DNA of 64,000 nt from Pantoea sp. GD03673 (GTDB taxonomy: Bacteria > Pseudomonadota > Gammaproteobacteria > Enterobacterales > Enterobacteriaceae): NCBI RefSeq assembly GCF_029844725.1, contig NZ_JAOCKJ010000003.1, forward strand, positions 186,001 through 250,000, written 5' to 3'. The notes under the pieces are model-generated. The model worked only from the letters and a program-made list of their open reading frames with translations. It was not told the origin of the DNA and did no database searches. Made by a program: the position numbers and the translations under genes. Each line of letters starts with the position of its first letter. The stretch's first letter is position 1. Below, piece after piece: positions 41,600 to 51,959 of this stretch.

Positions 41600-43249
41600 T
41601 TACAGCGCCATGTCGTGTTTCGCTGAAGGCGCGGCCTGCTGCGGCTGTGCGGCTGGCGCGTCTGTGGCTTTACCTTCCATGTTGATGACAGGCGGTGTGG
41701 TCAGCTGCAGGGTAGCAGCGGTTTCATTCCAGACCTGCTGCAGCAACGGCACGTTGTCATTCAGTTTCTGACCGTAGCCTGGGATCATCTTATGGATCTT
41801 GGCCTGCCATTCCGCGGACTTGAACTCTTCCGGGAACAGTTTCTGCATCACGCTCAACGCAATAGGCGCGGCGGTCGATGCACCAGGAGAAGCACCCAGC
41901 AGGGCGGCCACAGTTTTCTGCTGATCGGTCACAATTTCTGTACCCAGTTTCAGCACGCCACCTTTTTCAGCATCTTTCTTGATGATCTGCACACGCTGAC
42001 CGGCCTGAATCAGTTTCCAGTCCTCTTTCTTCGCGTCAGGATAGTACTCTTTCAGCGATTCAAAGCGATCTTCATCACTCAGCATCACCTGTCCGATCAG
42101 GTATTTCACCAGGTCGAAGTTATCCATACCGACATCGGTCATAGGCCCGATGTTATGGGTGGTGGTGGTGCTCAGCAGATCAAACAGCGAACCGTTTTTC
42201 AGGAACTTGGTTGAGAAGGTCGCAAACGGTCCAAACAGCACGACGCGTTTGCCATCCAGATAACGGGTATCCAGGTGCGGAACGGACATCGGCGGTGCGC
42301 CGGTTGATGCCTGGCCGTAGACTTTAGCCAGATGACGCTCGGCAATCGCGCTGTTCTCGCTAACCAGGAATGAACCGCCGACCGGGAAGCCAGCATAGTT
42401 TTCTGCTTCCGGGATGCCGGTCTTCTGCAGTAATTTCAGCGCGCCGCCGCCCGCACCGATAAAGACATATTTCGCATCAACGGCACGTTCGTTACCGTTT
42501 TTGGCATCTTTAATGGTGACGTGCCAGGAGTTGTCGCCGTTACGTTTGAAATCGGTGACTTCAGACGAGGTTTCCAGACGGAAGTTTTCATTCTTCTTCA
42601 GGCTGCCGATCAACTGACGGGTAATTTCACCGTAGTTCACGTCGGTGCCAACAGGGGTCCAGGTTGCGGCCACTTTCTGCTGAGGATCACGACCTTCCAT
42701 CACCAGCGGTGCCCACTGCGCGATCTGCTTGTGATCGGTAGAGAACTTCATCCCCTGGAACAGCGCGGTTTTCTGCAGCGCAGCATAGCGTTTGGTCAGG
42801 AAGTCAACGTTGTCGCCCCAGACAAAGCTCATGTGTGGCGTTGAGTTGATGAAAGAGCGCGGATCGTGCATCACGCCCTCTTTAATCTGTGCGGTCCAGA
42901 ACTGGCGGGAAACCATAAAGGCTTCATTGATTTCCAGCGCTTTGGTGACGTCGATCGAGCCGTCTTTACGCTCAGGCGTATAGTTCAGCTCCATGTTGGC
43001 AGAGTGACCAGTACCGGCGTTATTCCAGCCGTTAGAGGATTCCAGCGCCACGCCATCCAGCTTCTCGACCATGATCTGCTTCCAGCCAGGCTGCAGCTCT
43101 TCCAGCATGGTGCCCATTGAGGCGCTCATGATGCCGCCGCCGATTAACAGGACATCCGTTTTTTCTGGTGACGTTTCAGCATGGAGGGCTGAAGAAACTA
43201 ACAAGGCCGCGAGGGAAAGGGTGGGAATAACTTTCTTTGAATTCATCAT
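41600..43249 (-). CDS. mqo: Malate:quinone oxidoreductase
   Basis: The 549-residue FAD enzyme oxidises malate to oxaloacetate and passes electrons to quinone at the inner membrane. The dinucleotide motif [10 protein letters not shown] (near residue 37) and the Mqo patterns [14 protein letters not shown] and [11 protein letters not shown] are plain. The N-terminus has a cleavable-looking hydrophobic segment, as in E. coli Mqo. Its tail is Ala/Pro/Gln-rich. The gene next to it encodes the C4-dicarboxylate sensor DcuS, divergently, linking it to malate and fumarate use. A second malate oxidation route (malate dehydrogenase) is not in the window. Confidence 0.94.
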   Translation of the reverse strand: MMNSKKVIPTLSLAALLVSSALHAETSPEKTDVLLIGGGIMSASMGTMLEELQPGWKQIMVEKLDGVALESSNGWNNAGTGHSANMELNYTPERKDGSIDVTKALEINEAFMVSRQFWTAQIKEGVMHDPRSFINSTPHMSFVWGDNVDFLTKRYAALQKTALFQGMKFSTDHKQIAQWAPLVMEGRDPQQKVAATWTPVGTDVNYGEITRQLIGSLKKNENFRLETSSEVTDFKRNGDNSWHVTIKDAKNGNERAVDAKYVFIGAGGGALKLLQKTGIPEAENYAGFPVGGSFLVSENSAIAERHLAKVYGQASTGAPPMSVPHLDTRYLDGKRVVLFGPFATFSTKFLKNGSLFDLLSTTTTHNIGPMTDVGMDNFDLVKYLIGQVMLSDEDRFESLKEYYPDAKKEDWKLIQAGQRVQIIKKDAEKGGVLKLGTEIVTDQQKTVAALLGASPGASTAAPIALSVMQKLFPEEFKSAEWQAKIHKMIPGYGQKLNDNVPLLQQVWNETAATLQLTTPPVINMEGKATDAPAAQPQQAAPSAKHDMAL

Positions 43250-43555
43250 TTTAATCTACAGCTCAGACGGTACTGGTTAAAAAAAGTCCTCAAAGTTTAA
43301 AATAATGTTATTTATGAGTTAACGTGAAAATAGTTATAAAATTAAAAATAGCAATTTAGCCTTATTTTAATTACAAAAGGCTTACCGAACTACTCACATA
43401 TTTTAACCACACATTAAGGGTGTCCTTTGAATTATACAATCCCCTAACCCAAATATTGTTACGGGTCTGTCGCCGGTGCGCAGACCGCTAAAACTGTACT
43501 GATGCGGTGAGTTAGCGTATGTTTCCAGCCGATCCCCTACCCGTGCTGAACATCA
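43250..43555. other. 306-base divergent region between mqo and dcuS
   Basis: AT-rich, without a reading frame. It must hold both promoters. No clear FNR, CRP or DcuR site could be picked out by eye. Confidence 0.45.
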
Positions 43556-45190
43556 ATGACAAGCCAACCACAGAACCGATTTGCCGTGACTAAACGACCC
43601 ATGAAACTCAGTACCCTGACCACCCTGATGATGACGGCTGTTATCGTTACCGTGCTGCTCGCTGTCCATCTGCTCTATTTCGTTCAGATTGATAACTTCG
43701 CGCAGTCGCATCTTAAGGACAAAGCGATGGCGGTGGCGCGAACGCTGGCAGACAGCCCTGAAGTGCAGCGCGGATTGCTGTTACCGGACGGCAGCAGCCA
43801 GATTCAGCCGCTGGCGGAAGCCGCCCGTAAACGTAACGGCCTGCTGTTTGTGGTGGTGACGGATATGCGCGGCATCCGCTTTTCACACCCGAATGCTGCG
43901 GTGATCGGCAAACATTTTGTCGGCAATGACATCTATCCCACCCTGGCCGGGCGAGAGAATGTGGCGGTGAATCATGGGGTGCTGGTTGAAGCACTGCGGG
44001 TGTTTACGCCGGTCTTTAACGCACAGCATCAGCAGATTGGCGTGGTGGCCATCGGCATTGCGCTGAACGATGTGGCGGCACAGATTGCCAAGAGCCGCTG
44101 GAATATCGTCTGGACCGTGCTGTTTGGCGGCCTGGTCGGGCTGCTGGGTATTCTTATTCTGGTCAGGCGGCTCAAGAACATACTGCTGGGGCTGGAGCCG
44201 CATGAAATCTCCAGCCTGTTTGAACAGCGTCAGGCGATTCTGAACTCCATCAAAGAAGGCGTTATTGCGGTGGACGATCAGTCGCGCGTCAGTCTGATCA
44301 ACCACGCGGCTCAGCAACTGTTGCATGAAACCACCCGCAAAATGCCGTTAAGTGGCGACCTGATTGCCGAAGAGAGCGTAATGCACCGCCATCAGCAGGA
44401 TGCGCTGCATGCGGGCAAAGCCTGGCACGATCAGGAACTGACGCTGGGCAACCGTATCCTGATCAGTAACACCGTGCCGGTGCGCAGTCGTGACCGCATT
44501 ATCGGCGCGGTGACCACCTTCAGGGACAAGACCGAGATCAGCCAGCTGATGCAGCGTCTGGACGGCATGGTAAACTATGTAGACGCGTTACGTGAGCGGT
44601 CCCATGAGTTCATGAACAAGCTGCATGTGATTCTGGGCCTGCTGCATATGAAAAATTATGCCCAGATGGAAGAGTACATCCTGAAAACCGCTAACGCCTA
44701 TCAGACGGAAATCGGGTCGCTGCTGCAAAAGATCAAATCGCCGATCATCGCCGGTTTCCTGCTCAGCAAAATCAACCGGGTGACCGACGAAGGCCACCAG
44801 CTGATTATTGATGAAGCCAGTTTTCTGCCGGACTGCGGCAGCGAGGAGCAAGGCGCAGTCCTGATTACCGTGCTGGGCAATCTGATTGAAAATGCCCTTG
44901 AGGCGCTGGACCCGGAAACCGAAGGCGAAATTCACCTCATGCTGCACTATCAGAATGGCTGGTTAGCCTGTGAAGTGAGTGATGACGGGCCGGGTATCGA
45001 CAGCGCGCAGCTCAGCACCATTTTTGAGCGCGGCGTCTCGTCAAAAGGTGAAGATCGCGGTGTCGGGTTATTTCTGGTTAAACAGCAGACCGAAAGCCTG
45101 GGCGGCAACGTCAGTGTTGAGTCGGAACCGGGCGTGTTTACCCAATTCTTAGTGCAACTTCCGTGGGAGAGAGGAATGATTACCCAATGA
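43556..45190 (+). CDS. dcuS: C4-dicarboxylate sensor histidine kinase DcuS
   Basis: The 544-residue membrane kinase is close to E. coli DcuS throughout. It has TM1 (about 20-43), a periplasmic PAS sensor with the ligand residues R108, H111, R148 and F150 in the same context as E. coli R107, H110, R147 and F149, TM2 (185-203), a cytoplasmic PAS, then His350 in RERSHEFMNKLH and an ATPase domain (NLIENALEAL, GVGLFLVKQQ). It senses fumarate, succinate, malate and related acids. Start at 43556; ATG 43601 (MKLST) is an alternative. Its stop overlaps dcuR by 4 nt. Confidence 0.95.
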   Translation: MTSQPQNRFAVTKRPMKLSTLTTLMMTAVIVTVLLAVHLLYFVQIDNFAQSHLKDKAMAVARTLADSPEVQRGLLLPDGSSQIQPLAEAARKRNGLLFVVVTDMRGIRFSHPNAAVIGKHFVGNDIYPTLAGRENVAVNHGVLVEALRVFTPVFNAQHQQIGVVAIGIALNDVAAQIAKSRWNIVWTVLFGGLVGLLGILILVRRLKNILLGLEPHEISSLFEQRQAILNSIKEGVIAVDDQSRVSLINHAAQQLLHETTRKMPLSGDLIAEESVMHRHQQDALHAGKAWHDQELTLGNRILISNTVPVRSRDRIIGAVTTFRDKTEISQLMQRLDGMVNYVDALRERSHEFMNKLHVILGLLHMKNYAQMEEYILKTANAYQTEIGSLLQKIKSPIIAGFLLSKINRVTDEGHQLIIDEASFLPDCGSEEQGAVLITVLGNLIENALEALDPETEGEIHLMLHYQNGWLACEVSDDGPGIDSAQLSTIFERGVSSKGEDRGVGLFLVKQQTESLGGNVSVESEPGVFTQFLVQLPWERGMITQ

Positions 45191-45906
45191 TCAATGTGTT
45201 AGTTGTCGATGATGACGCCATGGTAGCCGAGCTGAATCGCTGTTATATCGGGCAGATCCCAGGTTTTACCTGCTGCGGCACGGCGTCAACCTTACAGCAG
45301 GCCAAAGAGCGGCTGGCTCAGGCTGAGCCACCGGTTGATCTGATCCTGCTGGATATTTATATGCAGCAGGAGAACGGTCTCGACCTGCTGCCGGAGCTGC
45401 GCAGTGCAGGACGCCCGGTGGATGTCATTATTATCTCGTCAGCGGCCGATGCCGCCACGATCAAGACTTCGCTCAACTATGGCGTGGTGGATTACCTGAT
45501 CAAGCCTTTCCAGTTTGCCCGCTTTGAAGAGGCGCTGACCGGCTGGCGTCAGAAGAAATCGCTGATGGACAATCATCAGTTCTATCAGCAGTCGGACGTG
45601 GATCAGCTGCTGCACGGAAACCCGCCAGGGGCCAGCGAACAGAAACGCCTGCCGAAAGGATTAACGCCCCAGACGCTGCGCACCCTGTGCCTGTGGATCG
45701 ACGCCCATCCCGGCACCGAGTTCTCAACCGACGAACTGGCAACGGAAGTGAATATCTCGCGCGTCTCCTGTCGCAAATATCTGATCTGGCTGGCCCAGAT
45801 TAATATCCTGTTCACCAGCATTCACTATGGTGTTACGGGCCGTCCGGTTTACCGCTATCGGCTGCAGCCGGAGTATCACACCCTGCTCAAACAATACTGT
45901 CAGTGA
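45187..45906 (+). CDS. dcuR: Response regulator DcuR
   Basis: The 239-residue protein has the same length as E. coli DcuR. Receiver domain with phosphoacceptor Asp56 in LILLDIYMQ and Lys in YLIKPFQ; the CitB-type C-terminal DNA-binding domain has LPKGLTPQTLRTLC and NISRVSCRKYLIWL. It activates genes for dicarboxylate uptake and fumarate respiration. Its tail overlaps the end of the converging apbE gene by 7 nt. In E. coli targets are dcuB, fumB and frdABCD; here the adjacent reductase, antiporter and fumarase are natural candidates. Confidence 0.95.
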   Translation: MINVLVVDDDAMVAELNRCYIGQIPGFTCCGTASTLQQAKERLAQAEPPVDLILLDIYMQQENGLDLLPELRSAGRPVDVIIISSAADAATIKTSLNYGVVDYLIKPFQFARFEEALTGWRQKKSLMDNHQFYQQSDVDQLLHGNPPGASEQKRLPKGLTPQTLRTLCLWIDAHPGTEFSTDELATEVNISRVSCRKYLIWLAQINILFTSIHYGVTGRPVYRYRLQPEYHTLLKQYCQ

Positions 45907-46862
45907 GACAACCAGTAGTCCGCGTTCAGTAACTGAAAAGAAAAGTGACGTTGTGACGAGCAGATGATCTGCCTGTCACGGGTCACGAAAATGGCTTCAA
46001 TGCCCGGTTTATCTGCCAGGCAGGCGATGCCCTTTTCAACACCCAGCCCATACAGCAGCGTGGTATAGATGTCGCCATCCAGCGAGCGATCGGAAATCAC
46101 GGTGACGCTCAGGAGTTCATTATCCAGCGGATAGCCGGTGTGTGGGTCAAGGATGTGGTGATAACAGACGTCATCCACCTCGAAATAGCGCTCATAGATA
46201 CCGGATGTCACCACCGAGCGGTTATTGACGCCGATGACGCCTATCAGCTCATCGGCCTGACCAAACGGCTTTTTCAGACCGATTGCCCAGCCCGCTGCTT
46301 CTGGCGGCGCACCCACCGTCTGAACGTTTCCACCCAGATTGATCAGCGCACTGCTGACCTGCTGCTGACGTAAAAACGCCTGTACTACGTCGGCAATGTA
46401 CCCTTTGGCAATAGCCCCCAGGTCAATCTCCATGCCCGGCCGGGCCAGCATAACGCTACGGGCAGCGGCATCAAGAATAACGTCATGCGGATTAATCAGT
46501 GCCATGCGCGCCTGAAGATCGGGTGCTGACGGCACGCTATGGCCCTGAAAACCGATTTTCCAGCACTTGACCAGCGGACCAATCGCCAGATTAAACAGGC
46601 TGTCGGGCAACAGGCTCACCGCATGCGCACAGGCGATCAAATCAAACACGGGCGCACTGACAACCACCGGATGCACTCCCGCCGCGTGGTTAATCGCCAT
46701 GACTTCCGACGCCGCACGGTTCACGGTGAAAAGGTTCTCCTGCTGTTTGATCAGGCGGAAAACCTGTCCGGCCAGCGTTTGATTGTCGTCGAAGAGTTTT
46801 AGCAGGATGGGCGAACCCATTAAGACAGCGGAGTAAGCATAGACACGCGCATCAGTTAACAT
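45900..46862 (-). CDS. apbE: Cytoplasmic FAD:protein FMN transferase ApbE
   Basis: The 320-residue ApbE-family protein shows EIDLGAIAKGYIAD and ALINLGGNVQTVG, the metal/FAD-binding core HHILDPHTGYPL and the C-terminal SLDGDIYTTLLYGLG. It has no lipoprotein signal, unlike NQR- or RNF-linked ApbE, so it acts in the cytoplasm. It attaches FMN to a Thr of a target protein. The target is almost certainly the adjacent fumarate reductase, which has a matching DxxTGAT site; the same gene pair is known from Klebsiella. It starts 62 nt after the reductase stop. Confidence 0.92.
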   Translation of the reverse strand: MLTDARVYAYSAVLMGSPILLKLFDDNQTLAGQVFRLIKQQENLFTVNRAASEVMAINHAAGVHPVVVSAPVFDLIACAHAVSLLPDSLFNLAIGPLVKCWKIGFQGHSVPSAPDLQARMALINPHDVILDAAARSVMLARPGMEIDLGAIAKGYIADVVQAFLRQQQVSSALINLGGNVQTVGAPPEAAGWAIGLKKPFGQADELIGVIGVNNRSVVTSGIYERYFEVDDVCYHHILDPHTGYPLDNELLSVTVISDRSLDGDIYTTLLYGLGVEKGIACLADKPGIEAIFVTRDRQIICSSQRHFSFQLLNADYWLSH

Positions 46863-46924
46863 AGGCGACTCTGCTTTGATGAGGAAAAACCGGCACCCGC
46901 CTATGCGGATGCCGGAGACGACCG

Positions 46925-49705
46925 TTAACGTCGGGCGTAAGCGGCGGCGTTACCCCCGGCCAGGATACCGAAGATGATGATATCTGCCACGGCATTCCCC
47001 CCGATACGGTTTGCGCCGTGAATGCCGCCAACCACCTCGCCACACGCCCAGGCACCGTTAATCACCTGTTTCTGGCTGTCCAGCACTGCGGTGGTGGTGT
47101 CGATGGTGACCCCGCCCATCGTGTGGTGTACGCCCGGTGCGACGCGAATCGCGTAGAACGGGGCTTCACTCAGCGGATGACGCAGCGCGGTCTGACGACC
47201 AAAATCTTCGTCTTTCTGCATAATCACAAAGTTATTGTAACGTGCCAGCGTCGCTTCCAGGGTGTGATGCTCGCTCATGTTGAGTTTCACCGCCAGTTCC
47301 GCGACGGTTGGCGCGCTGACCACAAAGCCTTTGGCGATATATTCGTCAGCCGCTTTGTTATTCATGCGCACCTGCTCGTCAAACACAATCCAGGCACTCT
47401 TCTCTGGCAGGGCGATAATCTGCGCCGAGACTTTGTCGCGGGTCTCCATTTCGTTGTAGAAACGCTTGCCCGCCTGACTGACCAGGATAGCGCCGCCGCC
47501 GCGAATGGATTCAGAGACCAGATAAGAAGTGGTCTGCTCCACCGTTGGGTGAATCTGAATCTCACCCATGTCCACCGTACCGGCACCAATTTTCTCCAGC
47601 ATCGCAATACCGCTACCGGTAGCACCTTTGTGGTTGGTGGTAACAAAGCCATCAAGTTCCGGGCGGTATTTCACCACCAGCTCCCGGTTCGCACTGAATC
47701 CGCCGGTGGCCACAATCACGCTTTTAGCGTTCAGGATACGGCTGTCGTTGTATTCATCGACCACTTTCACCCCGGTTACTGCGCCGTTCTCATAGAGAAT
47801 TTCCGCCACTGAGGTTTCCAGCAGGACTTCAATATTGCGGCTGTTGATATTTTTCACCAGGCCGCTAATCAGGAAGCCACCCACCGCTGAACGGTCTGCC
47901 GGGCGGTGTGTACGATCAATGCTCATCCCGCCGGTAATGGTGATGTCGTTCAACTCAATGCCGTGATTCGCCAGCCACTCAATCGCCTCAGGAGCCAGGT
48001 CCACAAACTCACGCAGCAGTACCGGGTTGTTTTTGAACTGACCGCCTTTCAGTGTTTCTTCGTAGAACAGCTCTTTGCTGTCTTCGATGCCTTTAAGTTT
48101 CTGGAAACGGGTTTCAGCCGCGTTCATACCCACAGACGCTTTAATGGTGTTGCCGCCAATCGTCGGCATCTTCTCGATGATAACCACGCGCGCGCCTTCA
48201 TCATGCGCCTGAATTGCCGCCGCCAGACCGGCACCCCCGCTGCCCACAATCACCACATCATAGTTCTGCGGTGCATTCGGGTTGCCCCCTTCATCAATTA
48301 CATGCGCTTTACTGGAGGTGGTCATGGCACGGGAGACCGCTTTTTTCAGCGCCTCACTCTGGGTGGTCGCGCCGGTAATGGCATCGACGTGCGGGCTGTT
48401 CGCCACAAGAATACGACTACGCAGACTTTCAAAGGTGGTTGTGAAATCAACATCCAGCGTGTCATCCGGCACCAGCGTGATGTCGGTGATACGGTCGGTA
48501 TCCAGCGTAACGTTGATTTTCAGCTTCAGCGCTTCGGCTTCCACTTTTTCCTGGTAAACGCCCGCTTTGTATTTACGACCTGACTCGCTCATGTCGCGGA
48601 TCATCGCGTCGACCAGCGAGAAGCGCCACAGCGGTTCGGGAATCTGCAATTCTTCACGTTTGTTGCTGTCGATGTAGAGTTCGAGATGTTCGTTATTGAT
48701 GATGCGGTCAGCCCAGTTCGGATAGGCGATACAGGCTTTACCAATCGCCACCAGGTCGTAGCCTTTCTCCAGCGCCAGTTCAGCGTCAGCTTTATTCACT
48801 ACGCCGCCAACCCCAATCACCGGCACTTTTGCCAGCACAGGCGAACGCATTGCTACGAATTTCTCAATCAGCGGCGTCGGGTCCTGGGTATCCACAATGG
48901 AAGGACGCAGCAGCTGGCCGACGGAGAAGTGAACATAGTCGAGTCCGCGTGCGGCCAGTTTTTCCAGCAAATAGAGGGTGTCATCGAAACGGATGCCGGG
49001 CACTTCAATCTCTTCCGGCGAGAAGCGATAGCCGATGATGAACGAGTTGTGGGCGAAGCGCTCAGCCATCTTGTGGGTGATTTCCAGCACTTCCAGCGGG
49101 AAGCGTGCACGGTTATCGCGGCTGCCGCCCCACTTGTCATCGCGCTGGTTAGAATTCGGTGAGTAAAACTGCTGAATCAGATAGGTGTTGGCACCATGAA
49201 TTTCAACACCGTCGAAACCCGCCTTGATGGCGCGGTTCACCGCATCACCAAATTTGGTGATCATGGTGTCGACTTCATCGGCGCTCAGCGCCAGCGGCTG
49301 GGTGGCCCCTTCGCGTGGTGCCGCAATGGCACTCGGTGCAACCGGTGTTTTGCCGCCGATCAGCTCCGGCTCGACCATGCGGCCACCGTGATAGATCTGC
49401 AGAATGGCGGTTGAGCCTTCAGATTTGATCGCGTCCGCAATACGTTTCAGACCGGGGATTTTATTGTCGCTGTCGATAGCAATGGCACCCGGAAAGGCCG
49501 GGCCACGGTTATCAATAAAGCAGCACTCAACAATCACGGTGCCGATACTGCCAGCACGTGCGCGGTAATATTCGACCAGCTCGCTGGTGACCGTTCCGTC
49601 ATAAAAACCGGTACAGGTGGTCATCGGTGCCATCACCAGTCGGTTTTTTAAAACAGCGCCGCCAGGCAGGGTAAGAGGATTAAGGATGGGGGTGAGAGAT
49701 TTCAT
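46925..49705 (-). CDS. Soluble NADH:fumarate reductase (OYE-like / FMN-bind / FAD domains)
   Basis: The 926-residue three-domain flavoprotein has: an N-terminal OYE-like TIM barrel (1-365; GFDGVEIHGANTYLIQQF, GGSRDNRARFPLEV) that should take electrons from NADH; an FMN_bind domain (about 380-455) with D441-A-I-T444-G-A-T447, the ApbE recognition site, FMN expected on Thr447; and a C-terminal fumarate-reductase FAD domain from 483 (GSGGAG at 488-493; MGGVTID, GANRIGGNA). The layout matches the Klebsiella cytoplasmic fumarate reductase, which reduces fumarate to succinate without quinone. ATG 49705 follows GGAG. Confidence 0.92.
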   Translation of the reverse strand: MKSLTPILNPLTLPGGAVLKNRLVMAPMTTCTGFYDGTVTSELVEYYRARAGSIGTVIVECCFIDNRGPAFPGAIAIDSDNKIPGLKRIADAIKSEGSTAILQIYHGGRMVEPELIGGKTPVAPSAIAAPREGATQPLALSADEVDTMITKFGDAVNRAIKAGFDGVEIHGANTYLIQQFYSPNSNQRDDKWGGSRDNRARFPLEVLEITHKMAERFAHNSFIIGYRFSPEEIEVPGIRFDDTLYLLEKLAARGLDYVHFSVGQLLRPSIVDTQDPTPLIEKFVAMRSPVLAKVPVIGVGGVVNKADAELALEKGYDLVAIGKACIAYPNWADRIINNEHLELYIDSNKREELQIPEPLWRFSLVDAMIRDMSESGRKYKAGVYQEKVEAEALKLKINVTLDTDRITDITLVPDDTLDVDFTTTFESLRSRILVANSPHVDAITGATTQSEALKKAVSRAMTTSSKAHVIDEGGNPNAPQNYDVVIVGSGGAGLAAAIQAHDEGARVVIIEKMPTIGGNTIKASVGMNAAETRFQKLKGIEDSKELFYEETLKGGQFKNNPVLLREFVDLAPEAIEWLANHGIELNDITITGGMSIDRTHRPADRSAVGGFLISGLVKNINSRNIEVLLETSVAEILYENGAVTGVKVVDEYNDSRILNAKSVIVATGGFSANRELVVKYRPELDGFVTTNHKGATGSGIAMLEKIGAGTVDMGEIQIHPTVEQTTSYLVSESIRGGGAILVSQAGKRFYNEMETRDKVSAQIIALPEKSAWIVFDEQVRMNNKAADEYIAKGFVVSAPTVAELAVKLNMSEHHTLEATLARYNNFVIMQKDEDFGRQTALRHPLSEAPFYAIRVAPGVHHTMGGVTIDTTTAVLDSQKQVINGAWACGEVVGGIHGANRIGGNAVADIIIFGILAGGNAAAYARR

Positions 49706-49954
49706 TGCGATAAACTCCAAGATTTAAAAGTCTGGAAATTTTTTAGCGGACGCAAATTATCGCTTAATTAAGTGGTCCGATGTCATGACTCTAATATACC
49801 CTTTTCTTTGCTTTCATAAGCGATAAATTTACTTTTTTAACTTTTAAACGATTCAGAGTTTTTATTTGCCGAATTGAGCAGGTGACGTTATATTAATTGT
49901 TGACCAAGGGTAACTAAAAATCAACCATTCATTTACATAAATAATTTACCCTTT

Positions 49955-49968
49955 TTGATCATGATGTT
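49955..49968. promoter_or_regulatory. Partial FNR-box-like sequence
   Basis: TTGAT-CATG-ATGTT keeps the left FNR half-site and only part of the right half. It is nearer the fumarate reductase start (250 bases) than the perfect site. Weak evidence. Confidence 0.3.
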
Positions 49969-50096
49969 ATGATAAGTCACTTGGTTTAACCCCTTCAGAG
50001 ATTTGGCGATCAGCTTCACAAAACTGTAAGAATGTCGATGCCAGGAATATAAATAAAAAATAAATGTTAAAAACAGGGAATAATGAATAAATTTCT

Positions 50097-50110
50097 TTGA
50101 TCTGGATCAA
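50097..50110. promoter_or_regulatory. Perfect FNR box
   Basis: TTGAT-CTGG-ATCAA matches the FNR consensus TTGAT-N4-ATCAA exactly. It lies 185 bases before the antiporter start, in the divergent region with the fumarate reductase. It supports control by lack of oxygen. Confidence 0.75.
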
Positions 50111-50294
50111 AATCTATATTTGCAAAAATCGCATCATATTTACATGGATTTAAAAATGCTGCTCAATAGTCAGGCAGCAGATTAAAAAAATCAGTGCATC
50201 GCGGTTTATTCACACTATTTAGAATAAAAAAGAAAGTCATCAGTGAGTGTCCGGGGCGCAAATCGCATTCTTCTTAACTTGCAGATAAAACACT

Positions 50295-51803
50295 ATGAAA
50301 ACACTCTCAGCTGTAACTGAACCCCCTAAAGCCGCACCTGCGGGGGCGGGTAAAAAGAAAGCTATCATGCTGGCGCTGCCGGTCATCGTTGCTGTGTTGC
50401 TGTTGCTGGTGCCGACACCGGCGGGTCTCGAACCCTACGCCTGGCACTTCTTCGCCATTTTTGTTGGGGTGATTGTCGGCTTAATCTTTGAACCACTGCC
50501 TGGTGCTGTTATCGGCCTGACCGGCGTCGTGGTCATCGCGCTGTTCAGTCAGTTTGTGCTTTTCAGCCCAGCCGAACTGGCTAACCCGAAATTCAAAGTC
50601 GCCAGTGAATCCTTTAAGTGGGCGGTCAGCGGTTTCGGCAACTCCACGGTCTGGCTCATCTTCGGTGCCTTTATGTTCGCCGCCGGTTATGACAAAACGC
50701 AGTTTGGCCGTCGCCTGGCCCTGATTCTGGTGAAATATCTGGGTCGCCGCAGTCTGACACTGGGCTATGCGATTACCTTTGCTGACCTGTTACTGGCACC
50801 CTTTACCCCGTCTAATACCGCACGCAGTGGCGGCACCATCTACCCGATTATCGCCAACCTGCCTCCGCTGTATGGCTCTAAACCCAACGACCCGAGCGCC
50901 CGTAAAATCGGTTCTTATCTGATGTGGGTCGCCATCACCGCAGCCTGTATTACCAGCTCAATGTTCCTCTCTGCACTGGCACCAAACCTGCTGGCCCTGG
51001 CGCTGGTGAAAAGCATCATCGGTTTTGATATCTCATGGGGGATGTGGTTCCTGGCCTTCCTGCCGCTGGGCGTGCTGCTGATTCTGACCATGCCGCTGCT
51101 GGCTTACTGGTTCTATCCGCCTGAAGTCAAAATCAACGATGAAGTGCCAAAATGGGCTATCGCTGAACTGGAAAAACTGGGCCGGCTGACCCGCAATGAA
51201 ATCCTGCTGCTGGTGTTCGTGGTCTGTGCCCTGCTGATGTGGATCTTCGCAACGTCGTGGATTGAGCCCGCAATGGCTGCACTGCTGGTCGTCGTGCTGA
51301 TGTTGTGGACCGGCGTGCTGAACTGGAACGACATTACCAGCAATAAACCGGCCTGGAACACCTTTGCCTGGTTCGCTACGCTGGTGGCGCTGGCTGATGG
51401 CCTGGCCCGTGTCGGCTTTATCGCCTGGTTAGGTAAAGAGGGTGGCCTGCTGCTGCAGGGTTATGACCCGCAGATTTCAGCCGTCGTGCTCTTGATCGCC
51501 TTCTTCCTGCTGCACTACCTGTTTGCCAGTACCACGGCGCACACCACCGCGCTGTTACCGGCCATGCTGACCATCGCAGCGTCAATCCCGGGCATCAACA
51601 TGCCGGTCTTCTGCCTGATGCTGTGTACCTCTCTGGGTGTGATGGGCATCATTACCCCATACGGTACGGGTCCAAGCCCGATTTACTACGGCAGTGGTTA
51701 TCTGCCTACCAAAGATTACTGGCGTCTGGGCACAATCTTCGGTGCCATCTTCTTAGGCTCCATGATGCTGATTGCCTATCCGTGGATGGTGTGGATGTTC
51801 TGA
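50295..51803 (+). CDS. DASS-family dicarboxylate (CitT/TtdT-like) antiporter
   Basis: The 502-residue protein has about 12 helices and the DASS signatures AWHFFAIFVGVIVGLIFEP, LAPFTPSNTARSGGT and TPYGTGPSPIYYGSGYL. It resembles E. coli CitT (citrate/succinate) and TtdT (tartrate/succinate). With the fumarate reductase and fumarase alongside, exchange of an incoming C4-dicarboxylate, tartrate or citrate for succinate is likely; which one cannot be told. Fumarase follows 156 nt downstream. Confidence 0.88.
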   Translation: MKTLSAVTEPPKAAPAGAGKKKAIMLALPVIVAVLLLLVPTPAGLEPYAWHFFAIFVGVIVGLIFEPLPGAVIGLTGVVVIALFSQFVLFSPAELANPKFKVASESFKWAVSGFGNSTVWLIFGAFMFAAGYDKTQFGRRLALILVKYLGRRSLTLGYAITFADLLLAPFTPSNTARSGGTIYPIIANLPPLYGSKPNDPSARKIGSYLMWVAITAACITSSMFLSALAPNLLALALVKSIIGFDISWGMWFLAFLPLGVLLILTMPLLAYWFYPPEVKINDEVPKWAIAELEKLGRLTRNEILLLVFVVCALLMWIFATSWIEPAMAALLVVVLMLWTGVLNWNDITSNKPAWNTFAWFATLVALADGLARVGFIAWLGKEGGLLLQGYDPQISAVVLLIAFFLLHYLFASTTAHTTALLPAMLTIAASIPGINMPVFCLMLCTSLGVMGIITPYGTGPSPIYYGSGYLPTKDYWRLGTIFGAIFLGSMMLIAYPWMVWMF

Positions 51804-51853
51804 CGGATACAACATGCAGATCAACGCGTTATAAGATACCATTCCCGCACTTC

Positions 51854-51873
51854 CCCGCCGCCTCTGCGGCGGG
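51854..51873 (+). other. GC-rich hairpin between the antiporter and fumarase genes
   Basis: CCCGCCGC, CTCT loop and GCGGCGGG form a perfect 8-bp stem. It is followed by AAAGC and no T run, so full termination is unlikely; it may protect the upstream message end or set relative expression of the two genes. Confidence 0.45.
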
Positions 51874-51959
51874 AAAGCATAATAAACGATTAATTCGCCT
51901 ATGATGTTGCGCCCCGCAGCCTGCTCGCGGAGGTTCAGCCGGTCATTAAGTGAGAAAAA

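Larger units (their letters stand above)
49706..50294. other. 589-base AT-rich divergent control region
   Basis: It separates the fumarate reductase and antiporter genes. Several AT-only stretches occur and no reading frame is credible. It holds a perfect FNR box (50097) and a partial one (49955). It is probably where oxygen (FNR) and dicarboxylate (DcuR) signals meet; DcuR sites are too loosely defined to call by eye. Confidence 0.6.
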
